Assembly: GCA_938085425.1 (NCBI GenBank)
Contig: CALKGQ010000011.1
Span: forward strand, 124,001-188,000
DNA length: 64,000 nt
Direction: 5' to 3'
DNA from: an uncultured Flavobacteriales bacterium
GTDB lineage: Bacteria; Bacteroidota; Bacteroidia; Flavobacteriales_D; Sanyastnellaceae
The notes beneath the pieces are model-generated. The model searched no databases and was not told the origin of the DNA. It saw nothing but the letters and a program-made list of their open reading frames with translations. This document shows, one piece after another, positions 34,631-44,154 of the stretch. The translations under genes and the position numbers were made by a program. The stretch's first letter is position 1, and each line of letters begins with the position of its first letter.

Positions 34631-35695
34631 TCAACCGCGGGGCCTGGACTTATATTCTGGTTTGGGCGGAGTGATTTCCAGTGGGCTGCCTGCGTATTCG
34701 CGGTGCGCCAAACGATGTGTTCGAATGTCGCATGCCATCCTGATGGCCTCCCGAAAGGAGGCGCCATTGGCGGTGCCTTGCCCGGCAATGTCAAAACCAG
34801 TGCCGTGGTCGGGACTCGTCCGCACCACGGGCAGTCCCGCGGTGAAGTTGACCCCACGGCCAAAGCTCAGGGCCTTGAACGGGGCGAGCCCTTGGTCGTG
34901 GTACATGGCCAGCACGCCGTCAAATTGTCGCGACGCCCCGGACCCAAAGAACCCGTCGGCAGCGTAAGGACCCATGGCCTGAATGCCCTGCTTGCTGGCC
35001 GTCGTCAATGCCGGAGCCAACACACGCTTCTCTTCATCGCCCATCATGCCATTGTCGCCAGCATGCGGGTTCAGCCCAAGCACCGCGATGCGTGGTGAAG
35101 GGATGCCAAAGTCGCGTACCAAACTTTCGTGCATCAGCTTCAGCTTGGTGACGATTTTGGCCGAAGTCAGTTCGGTGGACACCTCCTTCAAGGCCACATG
35201 TCCCGTGGCCACGCCAATTCGGAGTCCATCGCAGCAGAGCAACATCAGGACATCTTCGACCCCTGCTTCGCTGGCGAGGTACTCGGTATGTCCTGGAAAG
35301 TTGAATCCAGCAGAGCGAATGGTGTCTTTGTTGATGGGTGCTGTGACCAAAACGTCCACATTGGTTTTGGCCAGCTGGGCCACGGCGCGTTGGAGGCTCT
35401 CCATGGCCACGGCTCCCGCTCGTTGGCTTGCTTCGCCTGGCTTGTGTTCGAATTCCTCGGCCTCAAAAGACACCAGGTTGATTTGGCCTGATGCGGCGGC
35501 GGATTCATCCTCTACCTCACCCCAAGGAACATTGTCGAAGGCCTTGACGGCCAATTCTCTGGGCGCGTAGACGATGGGCACAATGTGGGCCATTGTGCGG
35601 TCGTCTGACAGCGCATCTGCGAGGGCTTCAAGGCCGATGCCGTTGGGATCTCCGCAAGTGATGCCGACCCGGATTTTGGAATTGTTGGGGCTCAT
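34631..35695 (-). CDS. pdxA: 4-hydroxythreonine-4-phosphate dehydrogenase
   Basis: NAD-dependent oxidation of 4-phosphohydroxy-L-threonine in the DXP-dependent PLP pathway; 354 aa. Motifs: GITCGDPNGIG at the start, TAPINKDTIRSAGFNFPGHTEYLA, GLNPHAGDNG (metal/substrate His), YHDQGLAPFK and TSPDHGTGFDIAG. Metal ligands are therefore intact. Diverges from the T9SS-sorted protein gene; a TACCTTTG box lies 10 nt before its ATG. Confidence 0.96.
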   Translation of the reverse strand: MSPNNSKIRVGITCGDPNGIGLEALADALSDDRTMAHIVPIVYAPRELAVKAFDNVPWGEVEDESAAASGQINLVSFEAEEFEHKPGEASQRAGAVAMESLQRAVAQLAKTNVDVLVTAPINKDTIRSAGFNFPGHTEYLASEAGVEDVLMLLCCDGLRIGVATGHVALKEVSTELTSAKIVTKLKLMHESLVRDFGIPSPRIAVLGLNPHAGDNGMMGDEEKRVLAPALTTASKQGIQAMGPYAADGFFGSGASRQFDGVLAMYHDQGLAPFKALSFGRGVNFTAGLPVVRTSPDHGTGFDIAGQGTANGASFREAIRMACDIRTHRLAHREYAGSPLEITPPKPEYKSRPRG

Positions 35696-35705
35696 AGGGT
35701 AGTGT

Positions 35706-35713
35706 CAAAGGTA
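35706..35713 (-). promoter_or_regulatory. -7 box of pdxA
   Basis: TACCTTTG, exact match, ending 10 nt before ATG 35695; 8 nt from the opposite-facing box at 35722. Confidence 0.5.
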
Positions 35714-35721
35714 GCGACGAG

Positions 35722-35729
35722 TACCTTGG
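35722..35729 (+). promoter_or_regulatory. -7-like box of the T9SS-sorted protein gene
   Basis: TACCTTGG, one mismatch to TAnnTTTG, ending 7 nt before ATG 35737. Confidence 0.35.
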
Positions 35730-35736
35730 TCTTCCC

Positions 35737-38451
35737 ATGGTGCTGTCCCAAAAACCTTTCCCTTCCGTGTGGCAACGCTTTGGCGTGCTTTTGGTTTGTG
35801 CCTTGGCCTTGCCATGGATGGCGCACGCCACCCACAACCGGGCGGGAGAAATCACGTACACCCACCTTCAGGGACTGACCTACGAGGTGGTGATCACCAC
35901 CTACACCAAGGCAGATGCACTGGCCGACAGGCCATTCCTCAAATTGAGATGGGGCGATGAAATCGGCCCTGCATTGGACAGCCTGACACGTGAGTTGCCT
36001 CTGGCCCAGCTTCCGGGCAATGTTCAAGTGAACGTGTACCGTGGCACCCACACGTACGGCGGTCCTGGGGCTTACGAATTGTCGGTGGAGGACCCCAACA
36101 GGAACGATGGGGTTTTGAACATGACAGGCTCTGTGGACACCCCTTTCGCGATTCGTTCGCTGTTGATCATTGACCCCCAAGCGGGGAACAACAACAGCGT
36201 TCAATTGCTGAATCCCGCCACGGAAAACGCCTGCTTGAATCAGCTGTGGATCCACAATCCAGCTGCCTTTGATCCCGATGGAGACCTTTTGACTTTTGGC
36301 CTTGTTCCTTCCAGAGGATTCAATGGAGAGTTCATCCCCACCTATGTCTATCCGGATGAAGTGGGCAGCGTACCCAACGCCTTCGAGATCGACGAGTTCA
36401 CTGGGGACGTCACCTGGGACTCTCCCAAAATCGCGGGCGAATACAATGTGGCGATACGCATTGAAGAATGGCGGGAGGTTGCGGGGGAGTTGCGAAAGGT
36501 GGGGGAGGTGGTCCGGGACATTCAAATCGATGTTTCCCTGTGTGCGAATCAACCCCCGGTTTTGGTGGCCTTGGCAGACACCTGTGTGTTGGCGGGCGAG
36601 ACGCTCTCTGTGCCGGTGCTGGCCTCCGACCCTGATGGCCAAAGTGTGAGTATGTCTGCCGCTGGTGGCCCGTTGACTGAAGTGGCCCACCCGGCGACGT
36701 TTGTCAACTTGGGAGGTGGAGAAGGCGTCTTCACATGGACGCCCCAATGCGCAGAGGTTCGTGCCCAGCCATATCAAACCGTGTTCAAGGCCCAGGATTT
36801 GGGCAACTCGGTGCCATTGGTGGATTTGGCCTCGCAATTCATCACCGTGGTATCGCCCCCAGTGCTGTCGCTGATGGCCGAACCCATGGGGTACAGCATG
36901 ATGCTGACTTGGACGCCCCATGAGTGTGTGGACAATGCTGGAAGCCTCGATCCATCCATGGGGGCATACGATGTTTACCGAAGGCTTCAACTCGAAGAGA
37001 CGGATTGGACCCCGCAACTCTGTGAGACAGGGGTCCCTGAGGGGGTGGGTTATCAATGGGCAGGGTCCACCGAAGGGTTGGATGCGGTGGGATTCCTGGA
37101 CGAGGACGACTTGGACTTTGGGGTGACCTATTGTTACCGCGTGGTCACGCGCTATGGCGATGGGGCATTGTCGTTGGCCAGCGACGAAACGTGCGGCAGG
37201 ATTCGAAAAGATGTGCCCGTCATGACGAGGGCCTCGGTGCTAGGGACGGGCACCATGGATTCTGTGCTGGTCGGTTGGTCCCCGCCAACAGAGCTCGATG
37301 TCCTGGCCTTTGGAGGTCCGTACCGTTACGAACTGATGGGCCGTCCGATGGATGGCCAGGAGGAAGGCTGGAGCCCGCTTTGGTTGTCTCCAGCTGAAAG
37401 TGATTTGCTGGCGCTGGACACCCTTGTGAACGTCCCCAACTTGGACACCGAAGCATTGGCATGGGCCTTCCAAATCCTCTTGTACAGTGGATCTGACCTT
37501 GTTGGGGTGCCCCCTCCGGCTTCCACCCCTCGGTTGACCTTGGTTCCCGACGACAATCGATTGGCCTTGCAAATTGCCCAAGAGGCCCCTTGGCGTGTCG
37601 AGTCTTACATCATTGAACGGCAGGTCCCAACAGGTGGAGCCTACACCGTCTTGGACACCGTGTCCTTGCCCTTGTTTGTGGATTCGGGCCTGGTCAACGG
37701 GCAAACGTATTGTTACCGCGTGACCACGGTGGGTGGATACGACGACCCCACGACAGAATCCCCGCTTCAGAACCTCAGCCAAGAGGCTTGTGGCCAACCG
37801 TTCGATTTCACGCCCCCTTGTGCCATGGAACTCGACGTGGTGGCATCTTGCGCGGTGGAAAGGGACACGTTGTCTTGGACGCCTTCCTTGGGATGCACGT
37901 CAGATGACATCATGGCCTATCGAATCTATTGGGCTCCATTCTTGGGGGACTCCTTGACGCTTTGGCAGGAATTGGAGGCCACCGAGGACCCGTTTGCGGT
38001 TTTCAATGAAGACGATTCCCTTGGCACCATCGCAGGTTGTTTTGTGGTCACAGCCTTGGACAGCCTCATGCCCGGACCAGGTGGGTCGTTGCGACGCAAC
38101 GAGAGCATTCCGTCGGACACGGTTTGTGTGGACAACTGTCCCTTCTATTTCCTTCCCAACATCTTCAGCCCCAACGGCGATGACCGCAACGACACGTTTG
38201 ACGCTTTTCCTTGGAAATTCATCGACAGCGTGGAGGTTACCATCCACAACCGGTGGGGAGAATTGGTGTTCGAGACCAACAACCCAGACATCCAATGGGA
38301 CGGGACTTATCTCGACACAGCTGAGCGGATGCCAGATGGGGTGTACATGTGCGCCGTCACGGCCTACACGCGTCGTCTCGAAGGGATTGTGCCGGAACGG
38401 TTTGTCCAAGAACTGCATTTGGTGGATGGGCGAGGCTCTTTCATCGACTGA
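35737..38451 (+). CDS. Large secreted protein with gliding-motility C-terminal (T9SS type B) domain
   Basis: 904 aa surface or extracellular protein. Signal peptide (about 14-31, cleavage AHA|THN). Several Ig/fibronectin-like units follow, recognisable from repeated GVTYCYRVVT / GQTYCYRVTT strands and paired cysteines, so a multi-domain beta architecture is likely. The last ~100 residues (FYFLPNIFSPNGDDRNDTF ... IHNRWGELVFE ... MPDGVYMC) match the gliding motility-associated C-terminal domain used for type IX secretion (type B CTD), which is usually cleaved or anchored after export. Possible adhesin; ligand unknown. Diverges from pdxA. Confidence 0.85.
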   Translation: MVLSQKPFPSVWQRFGVLLVCALALPWMAHATHNRAGEITYTHLQGLTYEVVITTYTKADALADRPFLKLRWGDEIGPALDSLTRELPLAQLPGNVQVNVYRGTHTYGGPGAYELSVEDPNRNDGVLNMTGSVDTPFAIRSLLIIDPQAGNNNSVQLLNPATENACLNQLWIHNPAAFDPDGDLLTFGLVPSRGFNGEFIPTYVYPDEVGSVPNAFEIDEFTGDVTWDSPKIAGEYNVAIRIEEWREVAGELRKVGEVVRDIQIDVSLCANQPPVLVALADTCVLAGETLSVPVLASDPDGQSVSMSAAGGPLTEVAHPATFVNLGGGEGVFTWTPQCAEVRAQPYQTVFKAQDLGNSVPLVDLASQFITVVSPPVLSLMAEPMGYSMMLTWTPHECVDNAGSLDPSMGAYDVYRRLQLEETDWTPQLCETGVPEGVGYQWAGSTEGLDAVGFLDEDDLDFGVTYCYRVVTRYGDGALSLASDETCGRIRKDVPVMTRASVLGTGTMDSVLVGWSPPTELDVLAFGGPYRYELMGRPMDGQEEGWSPLWLSPAESDLLALDTLVNVPNLDTEALAWAFQILLYSGSDLVGVPPPASTPRLTLVPDDNRLALQIAQEAPWRVESYIIERQVPTGGAYTVLDTVSLPLFVDSGLVNGQTYCYRVTTVGGYDDPTTESPLQNLSQEACGQPFDFTPPCAMELDVVASCAVERDTLSWTPSLGCTSDDIMAYRIYWAPFLGDSLTLWQELEATEDPFAVFNEDDSLGTIAGCFVVTALDSLMPGPGGSLRRNESIPSDTVCVDNCPFYFLPNIFSPNGDDRNDTFDAFPWKFIDSVEVTIHNRWGELVFETNNPDIQWDGTYLDTAERMPDGVYMCAVTAYTRRLEGIVPERFVQELHLVDGRGSFID

Positions 38452-38465
38452 GCCCTTTCGCCGCG

Positions 38466-38473
38466 TAGCTTTG
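38466..38473 (+). promoter_or_regulatory. -7 box abutting ribE
   Basis: TAGCTTTG, exact match to TAnnTTTG, ending 4 nt before ATG 38478. Leaves no space for an FMN riboswitch. Confidence 0.5.
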
Positions 38474-38477
38474 CACC

Positions 38478-39086
38478 ATGTTCACGGGAATCATTGAATC
38501 GAAAGGGGAGTTGGTGGGGCTTCAGAAAGAGGGGGGCAATGTGCAATTGCAGGTGAGGGCGGACTTTGTCGATGAGTTGCAAGTGGACCAAAGTGTTGCC
38601 CATGACGGCGTTTGCCTCACTGTGGTGGCCATTGACAAAGATGTCTACACGGTCACTGCCATTGAGGAAACCCTGCTGAAGACCAATTTGGGACGGGCCA
38701 AGGTGGGCCACCAGTTCAATTTGGAGCGCTGCGCCATGGTGGGCGACCGGATGGATGGCCACGTGGTCCAAGGCCACGTGGACACGACAGGAACGTTGGA
38801 GCGCATTGAAACGCGAGACGGCAGTTGGATCCTCACGGTCGTTCATCCAAAGGGGTCGGGTTGGATCACCGTTCCCAAGGGCAGCATCACCCTCTCTGGC
38901 ATCAGTTTGACCGTCGTGGACAGCGCGCCGGGAAGGTTCACTGTGGCCATCATCCCCTACACCTGGGAACACACCAACCTGCATGCCACGCCAGAGGGAA
39001 GCCCCATGAACTTGGAGTTCGACGTCATGGGAAAGTATGTGGCCCAACTCCTCGAAGCCCACATCAACGCCCGGGGCGGGGCCTGA
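38478..39086 (+). CDS. ribE: Riboflavin synthase, alpha subunit
   Basis: Dismutates two 6,7-dimethyl-8-ribityllumazines to riboflavin; 202 aa. Two lumazine-binding barrels: the first begins [10 protein letters not shown] and contains [11 protein letters not shown]; the second contains [12 protein letters not shown] and [12 protein letters not shown]. Its start follows a TAGCTTTG box by 4 nt. The 3' end overlaps lptB by 23 bp in convergent orientation. Confidence 0.96.
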   Translation: MFTGIIESKGELVGLQKEGGNVQLQVRADFVDELQVDQSVAHDGVCLTVVAIDKDVYTVTAIEETLLKTNLGRAKVGHQFNLERCAMVGDRMDGHVVQGHVDTTGTLERIETRDGSWILTVVHPKGSGWITVPKGSITLSGISLTVVDSAPGRFTVAIIPYTWEHTNLHATPEGSPMNLEFDVMGKYVAQLLEAHINARGGA

Positions 39087-39807
39087 GGCTGAAATTTTGT
39101 CCGAGGTAAACGCGCCTCACCGTCTCGTCCGCAGCAAGTTCTTCAGCCGTTCCTTCTTTCAAAATTTTGCCTTCAAACAGGAGGTAGGCGCGGTCCGTGA
39201 TGTGCAATGTTTCTTGCACGTTGTGGTCGGTGATCAGCACGCCGATGCCCTTTTGGCGAAGTTGGTCCACGATCTTTTGAATGTCTTCCACCGCAATGGG
39301 ATCGACCCCGGCAAAAGGCTCATCGAGCAACACAAAGGAAGGTTTCGACGCAAGTGCTCGGGCGATTTCAGTTCTGCGCCGCTCACCTCCTGAGAGCACA
39401 TCGCCCATGTTGTTCCGCACCTTTTGGAGGTTGAATTCATCCAACAACTCTTCCAGCTCACGTGCAGCGTCCTTGGACGACAACCCTCTCCACTCCAAGA
39501 TGGCAGCGATGTTGTCCTCCACGGAGAGCTTTCGGAACACACTTGGTTCTTGTGGCAGGTAGCCAATGCCCTTTTGGGCACGGGTGTGCATCGGGTCCCG
39601 CGTGATGTCTTCTGTGCCCAAGGTGACGCGCCCGCCATTGGGTCGCACCAAACCCACCACTGCATAAAAGCTGGTCGTTTTTCCTGCTCCATTGGGACCA
39701 AGAAGACCCACCACTTCGCCGGGCGACACCCGAAAGGAGACATGGTCCACTACGGTGCGCTTCCCGTAGACCTTGACAATTTCGTGGGCGATGAGATCGG
39801 AAGCCAT
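39064..39807 (-). CDS. lptB: LPS export ABC transporter ATP-binding protein
   Basis: Cytosolic ATPase that, with LptF/LptG, drives LPS extraction from the inner membrane; 247 aa. Walker [13 protein letters not shown]-loop [14 protein letters not shown], signature [15 protein letters not shown], Walker [14 protein letters not shown], switch His in TDHNVQETL; the HNVQETL end is characteristic of LptB. ATG 39807 ([15 protein letters not shown]) chosen; the open frame upstream runs into the DUF5686 gene. Last gene of the kdsD - tatC - DUF5686 - lptB string. Confidence 0.95.
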   Translation of the reverse strand: MASDLIAHEIVKVYGKRTVVDHVSFRVSPGEVVGLLGPNGAGKTTSFYAVVGLVRPNGGRVTLGTEDITRDPMHTRAQKGIGYLPQEPSVFRKLSVEDNIAAILEWRGLSSKDAARELEELLDEFNLQKVRNNMGDVLSGGERRRTEIARALASKPSFVLLDEPFAGVDPIAVEDIQKIVDQLRQKGIGVLITDHNVQETLHITDRAYLLFEGKILKEGTAEELAADETVRRVYLGQNFSLRPRPGR

Positions 39808-39823
39808 GGGGCGAAGTTCGGGG

Positions 39824-42262
39824 TTAAAGTTCGATTCCAAGACCAATTCGCCAACCCCATGCTGCACGCATGCCCGGGACTGTGGTCGTGAGGCGACGGT
39901 GGACATCGAAGCGGAGCACATGAAAGATGTTTTCGATGCCCACCACCGCCTCCGCATACCAGCCCTGGAGTCCCGTGGTGGTGGAGGGCATGTCGGTGAT
40001 GGCTTCATGGCGCGTGTCCCATTGGCTTCGGACGCCCTTGACCCCAGCGACCTCGCGCAAATGGAGCCTTCGGATGCCTGGCAAACGGCCCAGCACCATC
40101 CCTTCACCATGCCATTCGGCAGAAGCCCTGACCCAACGGTCGCTGGCAAACTCCATGAAACGAAGCAAGTTGAATGCCTCGTTGATGCTCAAAAGGGTTT
40201 CATTGGCAGGCTGAAGCTCGGTCATGATGACTGGAGCCAAGCCGGTATAAAGTCCGGCCTGCGACCACCACTCGATTCGGCCGAGGGGCCCGAGGCGGCG
40301 CGTCCCCTCGGCATCGATGGTCCACCTTTGGTAACTGAATTCACTTCCCAAAATGCCTGGGATGCCCAAGGTCACTGTACCGGTCAAGATGGGCCATTTG
40401 GACCCTAGGCTCACCCTTTCGAACGCGCCAGACACAAATTTCTCATTGCGGGCATACCTCGTTTGAAGGGTCAATTCTGCCGTCACCAATGGGGAATCCC
40501 CTGTGGGGTCCCCTTCTCGGATGAATCGGACACTGTCGGTGGGGGCCACGGCGCGATGGCGCCACTCCAAGGCCTGTGCCCATCCCGACCCGAATTCATG
40601 GAGCCAACTGATTTCGGTGCGGGTGACTTCTGTCAATCTTGTTTGGTCGTTCAATTGCAAGGCGCTGTTCAACCCATTTCCCTGGTCGAAGTAGCCCATC
40701 ATCCCGAGCTGGTCAACATCGCGGGTGTGTTCCAAGAAGACTTCAGTCCGGGGAGATTTTCGCAACACCCATTCAGCCGAGGCCCCATATTTCCAGCGGC
40801 GGTCTTGGGTTCCATATGCCGCAAAGGTCCTCAACCATAGTTTGCGCGAGAAGTCATTGCTCGTTTGCAGCCCCAGGCTGTATCTCGACCCCTCGAGTGG
40901 GTTGGTGCTGAAGGCGTCAAAGTAAGGGCCAACCTCAATGGGTCCTTTGACGACATAGCCAGTGCCTGCAAGCATCAAGAAACCCTCCAAGAAGCTGTAC
41001 TGGGGCATGCTTTGCACTGAATCGACCATGGCGTAGGTCTCTGCAGCGCGTCGCGGCAGAGGTTCTGGTCGGAGATGCTTCCAAGAAGGTTCCAGCACGT
41101 CGTTGGAGCCTTCTGCAAAGCTCATGTCCCGTGTGCTTGTCCACACGGAATCTGGCCAGGCCTGTGCCAACTCAAAGTCGCTGTGGACAATGGTTTGATG
41201 GCTGTAGATCCCCATGCCGCCTTCACGCAGGCTGATGTCGGCAAGGTTCTCTTCACGTGCCAAGACCCATCGTCCGTCTTGGAGATCGAAGGTCTGGCTC
41301 CAGGCATAGTTCCGGACAAAGTTGACATTCGCCCCCTCGCTGATTTTGGCCTCCACATGGCGGAGGCCCAGTGTCAAGGTGTCGATCCACATTTCGCCTT
41401 CAAACGTCAGCTCTCCGCGTCGCCTCGGCACAAAGGCCAGGTGAAAGCATGGCCGGTTGTTTTGCTCGAGGGTGTCCAGGATGTAATAGCGGTAGTGGAC
41501 GTTGCCCCGGTCGTGGAGCGGACTTGTGAATGCCCGGTCGAGCAGCAACATTTGGTTTTCGTACAGGTTGATGTCCAAAAACTCAGACTGGACACTCGAC
41601 GTGTTTTCGCCGTTCTGCATCCAAGTGGCCCGTGCCGCTTCGACCCTCTTTTCCCGTCTCCGTTTCTCGGTCCTGATCGTTCCGGACGTCTCGGTCACAA
41701 AAAGTGGCAGGGCCACGCGATGCTCAGTGGAGTCGAGTTGGTCCCACACCCAGGCAAAAGGCCCCCACCACTTGCGCTCTGGCCAACGTTCTGGGTAGTC
41801 GTTGATGGCCACCTCTTGCAGTTCATAAAAGCTGTGGGCAAGGGCAGGAATGCGGCCGGGATCGTTCGCGGACTTGGCATCCGCCACGCGCTGCATCAGT
41901 GGTTTGGCTGGATTTTTGGCTTTCTTGTCCGGACGAATCACCGCGGCTTCGAGGTCCACACTTCTCGGTTCCAAGGCGATGTTGATGACTTGCGGGACAC
42001 CTCTTTGCAGGGAAATGCTTTGTCCTTGGTACCCCAAGCACGACACCACCACCCTTGTGACCTTGTCCTTCCCTGCGTCAAGGGCATACCGCCCGTCGAC
42101 GTCCGTCATGGTGCCGATGTTGGTGCCTCCAAAACTGACATTCACAAAGGGCAGGGCTTGCCCAGACCCCCCATCAAAGACCCTTCCCTCGACCGACGTT
42201 TGGCCCCAGAGTGACACCATCGAAGGCACCATCAGAAGAAGCAGGAGCAATCGGGGTTTCAA
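39824..42262 (-). CDS. DUF5686 outer-membrane protein with carboxypeptidase-regulatory-like domain
   Basis: 812 aa, or 824 if the ATG at 42298 is used. I prefer the TTG at 42262: it overlaps the tatC stop as TTGA and gives a compact signal peptide ([20 protein letters not shown]) with mature Gln. Residues about 22-110 form a CarboxypepD_reg-like beta-sandwich ([20 protein letters not shown] ... VDGRYALD). Then comes the DUF5686 region with many predicted outer-membrane strands and a terminal [10 protein letters not shown]. Such proteins resemble TonB-dependent receptor N-termini joined to a barrel; function unknown. It sits between tatC and lptB, consistent with an envelope role. Confidence 0.85.
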   Translation of the reverse strand: MKPRLLLLLLMVPSMVSLWGQTSVEGRVFDGGSGQALPFVNVSFGGTNIGTMTDVDGRYALDAGKDKVTRVVVSCLGYQGQSISLQRGVPQVINIALEPRSVDLEAAVIRPDKKAKNPAKPLMQRVADAKSANDPGRIPALAHSFYELQEVAINDYPERWPERKWWGPFAWVWDQLDSTEHRVALPLFVTETSGTIRTEKRRREKRVEAARATWMQNGENTSSVQSEFLDINLYENQMLLLDRAFTSPLHDRGNVHYRYYILDTLEQNNRPCFHLAFVPRRRGELTFEGEMWIDTLTLGLRHVEAKISEGANVNFVRNYAWSQTFDLQDGRWVLAREENLADISLREGGMGIYSHQTIVHSDFELAQAWPDSVWTSTRDMSFAEGSNDVLEPSWKHLRPEPLPRRAAETYAMVDSVQSMPQYSFLEGFLMLAGTGYVVKGPIEVGPYFDAFSTNPLEGSRYSLGLQTSNDFSRKLWLRTFAAYGTQDRRWKYGASAEWVLRKSPRTEVFLEHTRDVDQLGMMGYFDQGNGLNSALQLNDQTRLTEVTRTEISWLHEFGSGWAQALEWRHRAVAPTDSVRFIREGDPTGDSPLVTAELTLQTRYARNEKFVSGAFERVSLGSKWPILTGTVTLGIPGILGSEFSYQRWTIDAEGTRRLGPLGRIEWWSQAGLYTGLAPVIMTELQPANETLLSINEAFNLLRFMEFASDRWVRASAEWHGEGMVLGRLPGIRRLHLREVAGVKGVRSQWDTRHEAITDMPSTTTGLQGWYAEAVVGIENIFHVLRFDVHRRLTTTVPGMRAAWGWRIGLGIEL

Positions 42263-43071
42263 GAGGCGCGTCGTTTGTCTTGTCGGCGCGCAATCCAAAT
42301 GCCCATTTCATAAAGCAGAAGCACGGGAAGTGAAACCAACACTTGGCTGGTGACATCGGGCGGGGTGATCACGGCGGAGAGGGCCAAGATGCCCACCAAT
42401 GCATGTTTGCGGTACGACTTGAGTCCGTCGGCAGTCACCAAGCCCGCTTTGCTCAAGAAGAAGATGAGGACAGGCAATTGGAAAATCAGACCTGCGGCCA
42501 AAGTGATGCTGGCCACAGTCTTCACATAGCTCATGACCGCGATTCTTGCCGAGACATCCCCCAGTTCGTAGTGGCCCAAAAACTGGAGGCTCAAGGGGGC
42601 GATGCCAAAATACCCGAAGGCCACCCCCAGCATGAACAGAACCGAAGAAGCCAATCCTGCCCCTCTTGCAGCCGACCGCTCTCCCTGTTTCATCGCTGGC
42701 CTCACAAAGGCCCAAACCTGATGGATCACGACGGGAAAAGCGAGAATGAGTCCGCCTACGGCGCTGACAATGATGTGGGCTGAGAAATTGCCCAGCATGG
42801 TGGTGTTGATGAGCTCGTAGGAGATGCGGTCCACACACAATGCTTCACCAGAACCGATGGCGTGCGACAAGGCGCACCATGCTCGGTAACTGACAAACTT
42901 CGGATTTCGGGGCCCAAACAACACGATGTCGAACACCCAGTCCTTGGCCACAAAGAGACCAATGCCCCCGGCCAAGATGGCTGCAGCAGAGATGAACAAC
43001 CGACGGCGGAGCTCTTCTAGGTGGTCGAGGAAGCCCATTTGGGCATCGTCGTGGGCTTGGTCCATGGCCAT
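42259..43071 (-). CDS. tatC: Sec-independent protein translocase subunit TatC
   Basis: Core receptor of the twin-arginine translocon in the inner membrane; 270 aa with six predicted helices. Conserved MGFLDHLEELRRRLF at the cytoplasmic N-terminus, an extended first periplasmic loop, GLILAFPVVIHQVWAFVRPAM, and SAVITPPDVTSQ near the fifth/sixth helix. The first periplasmic loop (about 55-90) is longer than in E. coli TatC, as in other Bacteroidota. TatA/B genes are not in the window. Follows kdsD by 36 bp. Confidence 0.95.
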   Translation of the reverse strand: MAMDQAHDDAQMGFLDHLEELRRRLFISAAAILAGGIGLFVAKDWVFDIVLFGPRNPKFVSYRAWCALSHAIGSGEALCVDRISYELINTTMLGNFSAHIIVSAVGGLILAFPVVIHQVWAFVRPAMKQGERSAARGAGLASSVLFMLGVAFGYFGIAPLSLQFLGHYELGDVSARIAVMSYVKTVASITLAAGLIFQLPVLIFFLSKAGLVTADGLKSYRKHALVGILALSAVITPPDVTSQVLVSLPVLLLYEMGIWIARRQDKRRAS

Positions 43072-43107
43072 GCGGCGAAGTTCGGGAGGAATTGGTTTCC
43101 TGCCGAC

Positions 43108-44073
43108 TTACGTGAGCCCTTCGCGCAAACAATCGTGCAAATGGACCATTCCGACGTACTGTTCTTCCTTCACCACCACGACTTGACTGATGCCTTGACG
43201 TTGCATCCAGGATGCTGCTTCGCGGGCGAGAGTGTCGGCTTTCATGGTTTGCGGGGCGGGGGACGCCAAATCTCCGGCCGTCATTCCCTCGACACTGCCT
43301 TGGGCAAGGGCCCGCCGAAGGTCGCCATCGGTGATGATGCCTGCTGGTGTTTCTGGGCGGCCGTCTTTCACAACAACCGTGGCGCCATAGCGGCCTTCCG
43401 ACATGACCTTGAGCACATGGTCCAATGGCGCGGACCAAGGCACCGAAGGCTTGCGCTGGGGGTCCACCAAGGATGCAAGGGTCCAGGTGAGCATTTTGCC
43501 CAGCCTTCCAGCGGGGTGGTTGGCGGCAAAGTCATCAGGTTGAAATCCAGAATGCTCCATCAGGGCGACCGCCAGTGCGTCGCCGAGTGCCAATTGGAGG
43601 GAGGTGCTGGTCGTGGGGGCCAAATCCCAAGGACACGCTTCCTCTTCCACTGCAACGTCCAAAACGATGGCGGCGGAATGTGCAAGAGGCGAATCCGTCA
43701 CAGCGGTCATGGCCAAGATGGTGCACCCTCGTTTTTGGAGCGCTGGCAAAAGCGCAACCACCTCGTCGCTGGCCCCACTTTTTGAGAGGCAAAGGACGCA
43801 ATCGCCCGCTTCAACCGCCCCCAGGTCGCCGTGCAAGGCCTCGCCGGCGTGGAGAAAAAGGGCTTTTGTGCCAGTCGAGTTGAAGGTTGCGGCGATTTTG
43901 GCCGCCACATGGGCGCTCTTTCCAACCCCAGACACGACCACCTTTCCACTGCATTCAGAGATTCTGTGAGCCGCTTGAACAAAGGGGTTCCCGAGGTTTT
44001 GGGAAGCTCGTTCCAAGGCTTGTGCAGCCAAGGCCAAGGTTCGTTTTCCGGAAGTCAATTCTCGTGTGCCCAT
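43108..44073 (-). CDS. kdsD: Arabinose-5-phosphate isomerase (KpsF/GutQ family)
   Basis: Isomerises ribulose-5-P to arabinose-5-P, first step of Kdo synthesis for LPS; 321 aa. SIS domain (about 30-165) with SGVGKSAHVAAKIAATFNSTG and LSKSGASDEVV, then NHPAGRLGK, then two CBS domains (about 200-321; GRYGATVVV, GIITDGDLRRAL, QGISQVVVV). ATG 44073 (MGTRELTSGKR) is chosen because the SIS helix starts right after it; the frame is open upstream across the recQ promoter region. A TAGCTTTG box lies 63 nt upstream. Confidence 0.94.
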   Translation of the reverse strand: MGTRELTSGKRTLALAAQALERASQNLGNPFVQAAHRISECSGKVVVSGVGKSAHVAAKIAATFNSTGTKALFLHAGEALHGDLGAVEAGDCVLCLSKSGASDEVVALLPALQKRGCTILAMTAVTDSPLAHSAAIVLDVAVEEEACPWDLAPTTSTSLQLALGDALAVALMEHSGFQPDDFAANHPAGRLGKMLTWTLASLVDPQRKPSVPWSAPLDHVLKVMSEGRYGATVVVKDGRPETPAGIITDGDLRRALAQGSVEGMTAGDLASPAPQTMKADTLAREAASWMQRQGISQVVVVKEEQYVGMVHLHDCLREGLT

Positions 44074-44136
44074 GATGTTGTCATAATCCTTCGCCACAAT
44101 GTCGGTTGAAACGAACGGATGCTTATATTTATTCAG

Positions 44137-44144
44137 CAAAGCTA
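44137..44144 (-). promoter_or_regulatory. -7 box upstream of kdsD
   Basis: TAGCTTTG on the minus strand, exact match, 63 nt before ATG 44073; it would give the longest leader in the window. On the other strand TATATTTA (44124-44131) may serve recQ. Confidence 0.35.
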
Positions 44145-44154
44145 AAACCTTCCC

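Noticed and set aside
38452-38477. FMN riboswitch before ribE
   Set aside because: Only 26 bp lie upstream of the start and they contain a -7 box; no RFN element fits.
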